The position numbers were made by a program, and so were the translations under genes. The notes under the pieces were generated by a model. The model saw only the letters and a program-made list of their open reading frames with translations, was not told where the DNA came from and ran no database searches. Below are positions 1-3,910 of a stretch of DNA of 5,382 nucleotides, in pieces (the first letter of the stretch is position 1; the number at the start of each line of letters is the position of its first letter). The DNA comes from Euryarchaeota archaeon UBA10 (GTDB taxonomy: Archaea > Thermoplasmatota > Poseidoniia > Poseidoniales > Poseidoniaceae): assembly GCA_002498185.1 (NCBI GenBank), contig DAGO01000104.1:1-5382 (forward strand), in the 5' to 3' direction.

Positions 1-434
1 TTCTTCTTATCTTTGAAATCTCTGAATGAAAATAAGCAGAATACTCTGTCAAAAGTGTTGTCTGGAAGTGGTATTTCCTCTGCAATAGCCTCAACATAAC
101 TAGCTTTGCTTTCACCACGTTCCTCTCGGACCTTGTCAACTCTCTTTTTGCAAACTTTGAGCATCTCTGCGCTAGGGTCCAAACATGTCAAATCCATTCC
201 AACTATATCTACGGCGAATGAACCCGGGCCACACCCAACTTCGAGAACTTTCATTCCGGGTTTGGCATGACTACGGACGTGTTTTCTCATTCCTTTATCG
301 AAACCAAGGGTCATTATTTTGTTGACTTTATCATAGACAGGAATGGTTGCTTCCAACTGCCTTTCCAATTCAGTCCATGCCTCTTCGTCGATCCCGGAGG
401 GGTCGAAACCACCTGTGCTGGAGCGGTCGGCCAT
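1..434 (-). CDS. UbiE/MenG-like SAM-dependent methyltransferase, partial (N-terminal part)
   Basis: Reading the - strand from ATG at 434 gives 144 uninterrupted codons that run off the left edge, so the C-terminal part is missing. Residues 34-51 (YDKVNKIMTLGFDKGMRK) resemble the N-terminal YDxxN...S/T...D signature of UbiE/COQ5/MenG enzymes. Residues 63-71 (VLEVGCGPG) are SAM-binding motif I, D86 in CLDPS is the acidic residue expected to hold the SAM ribose, and residues 122-143 (PLPDNTFD...FSFRDFKDK) match the PFPDNSFD...FGLRN region of UbiE. Family members C-methylate a quinone precursor such as demethylmenaquinone on the cytoplasmic membrane face. That substrate is inference here, because many archaeal paralogues are uncharacterised. 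The start is well bounded: an in-frame TGA lies 9 nt upstream (446-444) with no other start between. No clear Shine-Dalgarno precedes it, so a leaderless transcript is possible. It is divergent from the ATP synthase operon. Confidence 0.88.
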   Translation of the reverse strand, partial: MADRSSTGGFDPSGIDEEAWTELERQLEATIPVYDKVNKIMTLGFDKGMRKHVRSHAKPGMKVLEVGCGPGSFAVDIVGMDLTCLDPSAEMLKVCKKRVDKVREERGESKASYVEAIAEEIPLPDNTFDRVFCLFSFRDFKDKK

Positions 435-458
435 GATTGCCGGTCATGGATTTGGGCT

Positions 459-507
459 TTGACGGTTTGGTGGGGATGCCTTGACTTCCCCCTTGGAAAG
501 TTTTGAC
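459..507 (+). repeat. Three TTGAC motifs at exact 22-bp spacing
   Basis: TTGAC begins at 459, 481 and 503, each step exactly 22 bp, about two helical turns. The last two extend to TTGACTT. A diverged TTGCC at 437 fits the same register, and TTGCCGG (437) and TTGACGG (459) differ by one base. The spacer sequences between copies are not conserved. It could be an operator array on one DNA face, or chance, since the core is only five bases. Confidence 0.35.
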
Positions 508-511
508 TTTC
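496..511. repeat. Inverted repeat GAAAGT-4-ACTTTC, possible operator
   Basis: Perfect 6-bp arms (496-501 and 506-511) flank a TTTG spacer. The element sits 58 bp upstream of the ahaH start and overlaps the third TTGAC motif. A dimeric regulator site is the simplest reading; a transcript hairpin is an alternative if transcription starts upstream of it. No regulator family can be assigned. Confidence 0.4.
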
Positions 512-520
512 GCACCACAT

Positions 521-533
521 GGGTTATGAACCC
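521..533. repeat. Inverted repeat GGGTT-3-AACCC, possible operator or transcript hairpin
   Basis: Perfect 5-bp arms (521-525 and 529-533) surround the trinucleotide ATG. It lies between the 496-511 repeat and the ahaH ribosome-binding site, where a transcription start for the operon could fall. A 3-nt loop is tight for RNA, so a protein-binding site seems somewhat more likely. The role is not established. Confidence 0.3.
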
Positions 534-555
534 GTTCTGATTCGGGCCACTTACC

Positions 556-564
556 AAGGGTGAT
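556..564 (+). promoter_or_regulatory. Shine-Dalgarno site for ahaH, decides the start
   Basis: AAGGGTGAT matches the archaeal consensus AGGAGGTGAT in its GGTGAT part (559-564) and ends 4 nt before ATG 569. The longer reading frame opens with GTG at 560, but that codon lies inside this site and has no site of its own, so ATG 569 is preferred. ATG 575 (10 nt away) remains possible. Confidence 0.7.
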
Positions 565-568
565 TTCC

Positions 569-886
569 ATGGGTATGGCAAATGTACTTCAGAGCATCAA
601 GGATGCAGAAGATGCAGCAGATGCAAAGATTGCAGCATCAAAAGAAGAAGCGGCTAAAATTATTGCAGATGCTAGAAAAGAAGCAGCTGAAATCATCCAA
701 AACGCTCAGGATGGAGCAGTCAGTTCGACCGTAAAGACACTTGACTCGGCACGAAGCAAAGCCGGCAAGGAAGCAGAAGGTGTGCAGGCTGAGGGCGCAA
801 AAGTCGTTGAAGGAATACAATCTTCAGCAGGCGATCGCCGAGCAGCAGCAGTCCAACTTGTGATCGATTCTCTGATGTCCAACTGA
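569..886 (+). CDS. ahaH: A-type ATP synthase subunit H (peripheral stalk)
   Basis: This 105-residue, Ala/Glu/Lys-rich helical protein is the small peripheral-stalk subunit of the archaeal ATP synthase (called G in Thermus/V-type nomenclature). It pairs with subunit E to tether the A3B3 head to membrane subunit I. Residues 15-102 fall into eight 11-residue blocks, clearest in DAADAKIAASK, EEAAKIIADAR and KEAAEIIQNAQ (15-47) and again in EGVQ (70) and EGIQ (81). This is the hendecad pattern of a right-handed coiled coil. The length agrees with the family (about 100-110). It is the first gene of the operon, as in methanogen aha operons. The frame also allows GTG at 560, which would add three residues, but the ribosome-binding site favours ATG 569. 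Its TGA stop overlaps the ribosome-binding site of atpI. Confidence 0.88.
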   Translation: MGMANVLQSIKDAEDAADAKIAASKEEAAKIIADARKEAAEIIQNAQDGAVSSTVKTLDSARSKAGKEAEGVQAEGAKVVEGIQSSAGDRRAAAVQLVIDSLMSN

Positions 887-890
887 GGTG
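885..890 (+). promoter_or_regulatory. Shine-Dalgarno GAGGTG for atpI overlapping the ahaH stop codon
   Basis: GAGGTG shares its first two bases with the ahaH TGA and lies 6 nt before ATG 897. A ribosome terminating on ahaH covers the atpI initiation site, which suggests translational coupling. The 16-base junction 884-899 is nearly identical to the atpC/atpF junction at 4949-4964. Confidence 0.8.
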
Positions 891-896
891 TAATTA

Positions 897-2933
897 ATGC
901 TAAGCACAGTCGAAATGTCTCGTCTTACCATGGCGGGGTCGAGTGAAAATCTCGATGAAGTACTTCGATTGTGTGCCAACCTCGGCAATGTCCACATCAA
1001 ACCATATTCCGGAGACACTGACGGAATTACTGTAGGAACTCCACATCCAGATGCAGATGATGTTTCTACGCTTCTGGCTAAAGTACGCTCAGTCAATTCG
1101 ACTCTGAAGTGCTCAAACAAGCAAGGTCCTGTTTCTTCAAAGCAGGTAAAGGATGCACTCTCGGGAAGTTTCCCAGAAAAGGTTGATTCCATCACAGAAA
1201 CTATTGCTAAGAAATCGGATGCTGAGAGCGAGATTTCCAAACTCTCTGAGAGAGTCGCAATTCTAACTACTATTGCACCACTAGATCTACCAGTTGAACT
1301 TATGACAGAAATTGCATCTGTTGACGTTTATCTGGGAGAGACTTCCAAGGCAGGTAGGGCGGCTCAAGTATTTGGAGAATTGCGTTCAAGAGTTGAAATG
1401 CATGTTGCAGGCAATGTAATCGCTGTTGCATGTCAAGGCAAAGATGGCGCAGAAGTCCAGATGGCATTGGGCGAACTTGGTGCAAAGTCGATTCAGATTC
1501 CAAGCGGCAAGGGTACACCTTCTAAGCTGCTAGACCAAGCATCAAAGGACATTGACATCCTAGAAAGAACAGTTGCAGATTGTGACTCAGAGATGCAATC
1601 TTGGGCTAACTCCAACGGTAGAATGCTGATGGCAGTTCAAGAACACCTAGAAAGAGAATCTGAGATTCTTACCGGTCACACTCTATGTGCTACAAGCGCA
1701 CACGCATTCGCTCTTGAGGCATGGCTACCTACATCTGAAGCAGATGCTGCTCGAAGTGTATTATCTAAGGTCAGTTCCCACTTGACAATCGAGGCATTCG
1801 TGGATGACCACGGACACGGGCACGATGATGACCATCACCACCATGAAACCGAGTATCCGCCTATTGAATATAACAACATGGCAGCTACAAAGCACGCCTC
1901 CCTCCTGACCAACCTAGTTGGCAGACCTAAGTATGGAACACTAGATCCAACAAGCATCATTGCATTCACCTTCCCAATCTTCTACGGATTGATTTTGGGA
2001 GATGCAGGGTATGGTCTTGTAATCATGTTGCTAGCATTATTCCTAAAGTCAAAGATTGGCCACGACCCTGCAGGCGCTGTTGCATCACGAATTCTGATGA
2101 ACATGGGTATTGCAACATTCATTGTTGGAGTTCTTACCGCTGAAGCATTTGGTTTCGTCATAGAGAAGTGGGATGCTTTCGTTTGGTTGTATGAGCCAAT
2201 GTATAGTGGTACCAAGTACGCACTCCAGGACACTGTATTCATCGAGTGGTTTGGATTATCTCACACTTACTTGCCGTTCCACAGAGCAGGTGGCGCTCTA
2301 CAAGATTACATTCTTCTATCCATTTACCTTGGGTGTGCTCACCTACTACTAGGTTTCATTATCGGATTCATCAACGTGTTCAAGGCTCACGGAATTGTTG
2401 CAGCCTTCTTCGAAAAGGGCTCTTGGCTACTAATCCTAATTGGTGGCTCAGCACACATCTTGAGATTCATCACAGACGACAGCTATGGAACATTCGAAGG
2501 CTCGATTTGGTCTATGATGGTGATTGTCGGAGTACTGTGCCTAATTATTGGTCTAGCAGTGTATGAAGGCTTTGGATGGCTTGGTGGTATGATTATGGGT
2601 CCAATTGAGACATTCGGTCTACTCGCAAACACCCTATCCTACCTGCGTATAATGGCAGTCGGTGTAGCGGGTGTCAAGATTGCTGAAATCGGTAATGAGA
2701 TGGGCTTCCATGGTATGGCAGATGCCATCTCTTCAGGCGATTACATAATCGCATTTGCATTATTCTTCCTGTGGATAGGCGTACAAGTATTCGCCTTAGC
2801 ACTTGGGCTATTGTCTCCAAGTATCCACGCTATCCGTCTGCACTTCGTCGAGTGGATGGGTAAGTTCCATGACGGCTCCGGCGAGGAGTTCACACCATTG
2901 GGTGGCCGTCCTCTACATGTGGAGGGCCACTAA
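897..2933 (+). CDS. atpI: A-type ATP synthase membrane subunit I (subunit a)
   Basis: This 678-residue protein is the stator subunit that forms the two ion half-channels beside the proteolipid ring; the length is normal for the family. The soluble N-terminal half (about 1-345) opens with MLSTVEMSRLTMAG...LGNVHI, which matches the usual MLRPxxMSRVxIxG...LGxVHI start, and contains coiled-coil stretches. The membrane half begins with FPIFYGLILGDAGYGL (359-374), the family hallmark, followed by hydrophobic segments near 399-425, 470-496, 506-525, 535-556, 565-600 and 615-640. R584 in SYLRIMAVGVA is the essential arginine that faces the proteolipid carboxylate. R647 in SIHAIRLHFVEW is the second conserved arginine, followed by H649 and E652. 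An unusual His/Asp-rich stretch occupies residues 303-316. The start is fixed by GAGGTG 6 nt upstream. A 39-nt gap follows before atpK. Confidence 0.96.
   Translation: MLSTVEMSRLTMAGSSENLDEVLRLCANLGNVHIKPYSGDTDGITVGTPHPDADDVSTLLAKVRSVNSTLKCSNKQGPVSSKQVKDALSGSFPEKVDSITETIAKKSDAESEISKLSERVAILTTIAPLDLPVELMTEIASVDVYLGETSKAGRAAQVFGELRSRVEMHVAGNVIAVACQGKDGAEVQMALGELGAKSIQIPSGKGTPSKLLDQASKDIDILERTVADCDSEMQSWANSNGRMLMAVQEHLERESEILTGHTLCATSAHAFALEAWLPTSEADAARSVLSKVSSHLTIEAFVDDHGHGHDDDHHHHETEYPPIEYNNMAATKHASLLTNLVGRPKYGTLDPTSIIAFTFPIFYGLILGDAGYGLVIMLLALFLKSKIGHDPAGAVASRILMNMGIATFIVGVLTAEAFGFVIEKWDAFVWLYEPMYSGTKYALQDTVFIEWFGLSHTYLPFHRAGGALQDYILLSIYLGCAHLLLGFIIGFINVFKAHGIVAAFFEKGSWLLILIGGSAHILRFITDDSYGTFEGSIWSMMVIVGVLCLIIGLAVYEGFGWLGGMIMGPIETFGLLANTLSYLRIMAVGVAGVKIAEIGNEMGFHGMADAISSGDYIIAFALFFLWIGVQVFALALGLLSPSIHAIRLHFVEWMGKFHDGSGEEFTPLGGRPLHVEGH
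1803..1853 (+). other. His/Asp-rich segment within subunit I
   Basis: Residues 303-316 of subunit I read DDHGHGHDDDHHHH and are followed by ETEYPP. Seven of fourteen residues are His and five are Asp. The segment falls in the linker between the soluble N-terminal domain and the first membrane helix, where relatives usually have a short acidic or PP-containing linker. The reading frame is intact on both sides, so it is part of the protein. Such stretches often bind Zn, Ni or Cu or respond to pH, but a role here is inference. Confidence 0.85.
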
Positions 2934-2958
2934 TATCACAGTCCCTAATGGACAAAAT

Positions 2959-2964
2959 AGGAGG
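2959..2964 (+). promoter_or_regulatory. Shine-Dalgarno AGGAGG for atpK
   Basis: This is a perfect AGGAGG core 8 nt before ATG 2973, in an A-rich and probably unstructured setting (an A6 run at 2965-2970). It is one of the strongest sites in the operon, fitting the need for about ten proteolipids per complex. Confidence 0.85.
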
Positions 2965-2972
2965 AAAAAAGA

Positions 2973-3062
2973 ATGAAAGCAAGAAGTATGAAGATGAGCC
3001 TAAGAGCACTGATCGTCCTCATGAGCATCGCTATGCTAGCACAAGGTGTACTAGCAGCAGCT
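2973..3062 (+). other. Predicted leader peptide or extra helix of subunit K
   Basis: Residues 1-11 carry K2, R4, K7 and R11. Residues 12-28 (ALIVLMSIAMLAQGVLA) are hydrophobic, and small residues at 28-30 (AAA) would suit signal-peptidase cleavage before EAYDGW. Removal would leave a mature two-helix proteolipid of about 68-70 residues. Processing is inferred from composition only. Confidence 0.6.
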
Positions 3063-3269
3063 GAAGCATATGACGGATGGGGTAAGTACATGGGATCTGG
3101 AATCGCACTAGGACTAGCAGCAATTGGTGCTGGATACTCCCAAGGTAGTATCGGAAGCGCAGCAGTTGGTATGCTAGCAGAAGACGGTTCCAAGTTCGGA
3201 CCAGCTCTTATCTTCACTGCATTGCCAGAATCTATCGTGATTCTAGGTGCACTACCACTGTTCCTATGA
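2973..3269 (+). CDS. atpK: A-type ATP synthase proteolipid subunit K (subunit c)
   Basis: This 98-residue protein forms the ion-translocating rotor ring. It is a single-hairpin proteolipid: helix 1 spans about 39-66 (GSGIALGLAAIGAGYSQGSI...), the polar loop is AEDGSKFG (69-76), and helix 2 spans about 77-98 with FTALPES. E86 is the ion-carrying carboxylate; Q57 in helix 1 and S87 are the neighbouring polar ligands. Residues 1-30 (basic start, hydrophobic core, AQGVLAAAEA) look like a cleavable leader or an extra N-terminal helix. The sequence resembles haloarchaeal and Thermus-type c subunits (GAGY...IGxAAxGxxAED...LPE). Only 12 residues follow E86, slightly fewer than I expect. Leu is encoded mostly by CTA (9 of 14). 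It is flanked by a strong ribosome-binding site upstream and a GNRA-capped hairpin downstream, both compatible with high expression. Confidence 0.95.
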   Translation: MKARSMKMSLRALIVLMSIAMLAQGVLAAAEAYDGWGKYMGSGIALGLAAIGAGYSQGSIGSAAVGMLAEDGSKFGPALIFTALPESIVILGALPLFL

Positions 3270-3277
3270 GCAATACT

Positions 3278-3310
3278 GGCTATCTCCGAGAGTAATCTCG
3301 GTTTGATGCC
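3278..3310 (+). promoter_or_regulatory. GNRA-capped hairpin between atpK and atpE
   Basis: CCGAGA (3286-3291) and TCTCGG (3296-3301) form a perfect 6-bp stem closed by GTAA, a GNRA tetraloop. Below it ATC (3282-3284) pairs with GAT (3305-3307) and GGC (3278-3280) with GCC (3308-3310), giving 12 bp interrupted by one bulged T and a 1x3 internal loop. The structure starts 9 nt after the atpK stop and ends directly against the atpE ribosome-binding site. It is not followed by a long U tract, so it is not an obvious terminator. A 3'-end stabiliser or processing site that raises atpK over atpE, or a control of atpE translation, are the likely options. Confidence 0.6.
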
Positions 3311-3318
3311 GGAGGTGA
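3311..3318 (+). promoter_or_regulatory. Shine-Dalgarno GGAGGTGA for atpE
   Basis: Eight consecutive bases match the archaeal consensus and end 4 nt before ATG 3323. The site starts immediately after the last paired base of the upstream hairpin, so it is left free by that fold but very close to it. Confidence 0.85.
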
Positions 3319-3322
3319 AAGA

Positions 3323-3886
3323 ATGACGCTAGAACAACTCGCAAAGGATATTTCCGCTACAGCAGAAGCGGAAGCTAAAGCCACCATCAAGGCGGCTGAA
3401 GCTGAAGCGAAGACCATACTAGCTGAGGCTAAGGCTCGTGCAGAATCTATCAAAGGTGATGCATCGGGCAAAGCGGACAAGGAAGCAGACCAAATCGCTC
3501 GCGAAATGGTAGCATCCGCTCGCCAAGCCAATCAGAAAGAAATCCTTGTCGCCCGTAGAGGAGAGTTAGATGCTACATTAGCAACAGCTTGCTCTATGTT
3601 AGGTGATGCAAGTCTTGCTGGACGTGCAAGTCTCTTGAAGAGCCTTGTAAAGAAAGCAAATTCACTTGGTGAAGGAAAGATGGTCTTACGCCCAACAGCA
3701 ATCGATAGTGCTGCCTTGCAGGATGCCGCAAAGGGATTCACAATGGGAGACGAAGTCGATGGTCTGGGTGGCTTCATACTGGAAGCCGAGGATGGAAATC
3801 TCTCGTTTGATCTACGCTTTGACACTTTGTTAAAAGCAGCATGGATTGAACAGAGAGCAGCAGTTAACGAGACCCTATTCGGATGA
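3323..3886 (+). CDS. atpE: A-type ATP synthase subunit E (peripheral stalk)
   Basis: This 187-residue protein is the larger peripheral-stalk subunit, which pairs with H and holds the catalytic head through its C-terminal globular domain. Residues 1-70 are an Ala/Glu/Lys-rich coiled coil with 11-residue repeats (AEAEAK at 14 and 25, AKARAE at 36). The C-terminal domain carries the family signature GGFILEAEDGNLSFDLRF (149-166), like GGxxxxxxDGxxxxDxxF in relatives, and ends with RAAVNETLFG, matching the common R...V...LFG end. The length is normal (about 180-200). The strong ribosome-binding site GGAGGTGA fixes the start, and a hairpin lies just upstream. A 24-nt gap separates it from atpC. Confidence 0.95.
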   Translation: MTLEQLAKDISATAEAEAKATIKAAEAEAKTILAEAKARAESIKGDASGKADKEADQIAREMVASARQANQKEILVARRGELDATLATACSMLGDASLAGRASLLKSLVKKANSLGEGKMVLRPTAIDSAALQDAAKGFTMGDEVDGLGGFILEAEDGNLSFDLRFDTLLKAAWIEQRAAVNETLFG

Positions 3887-3895
3887 TAATCAATT

Positions 3896-3901
3896 AAGGA
3901 G
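3896..3901 (+). promoter_or_regulatory. Shine-Dalgarno AAGGAG for atpC
   Basis: AAGGAG lies 9 nt before ATG 3911, within a short A/T-rich gap. It supports this start; later in-frame ATGs such as the one at residue 23 have no comparable site. Confidence 0.75.
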
Positions 3902-3910
3902 TCAAGTAAT

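Larger units (their letters stand above)
435..568. promoter_or_regulatory. Divergent intergenic region, presumed promoters for methyltransferase (-) and ATP synthase operon (+)
   Basis: This 134-nt gap separates the two divergent start codons, so both promoters most likely lie in it or its edges. I see no canonical archaeal TATA box (TTTAWATA-like) on either strand; the best weak candidate on the + strand is TTATGAA at 524-530. It contains three TTGAC motifs at 459, 481 and 503 (22 bp apart), an inverted repeat at 496-511 and another at 521-533. The promoter role is inferred from gene orientation and not from a recognised motif. Confidence 0.6.

Noticed and set aside
267..506. Open frame on the + strand opposite the methyltransferase start
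   Set aside because: It is a shadow: the - strand frame encodes recognisable SAM-binding motifs across the same bases, and the + product resembles nothing and lacks a ribosome-binding site.
303..561. ACCAAGGGT occurs at 303-311 and 553-561 as a direct repeat
   Set aside because: One copy is inside the methyltransferase coding region and the other is part of the ahaH ribosome-binding site; a nine-base match with no shared flanks is best taken as coincidence.
519..563. Fourteen-codon reading frame (ATG 519 to TGA 561-563) just upstream of ahaH, plus a four-codon frame at 526-540, as possible leader peptides
   Set aside because: Neither has a ribosome-binding site and neither shows an attenuator-like residue run. 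Short frames of this size are expected by chance.
824..1240. A 138-codon - strand open frame across the ahaH/atpI junction
   Set aside because: Antisense to clearly coding DNA with family motifs on the + strand; no matching motif or ribosome-binding site on the - strand.
3278..3310. The atpK-atpE hairpin as an intrinsic transcription terminator
   Set aside because: Only TTT follows the upper stem, those bases lie inside the extended fold, and essential genes of the same operon continue downstream, so full termination is unlikely.
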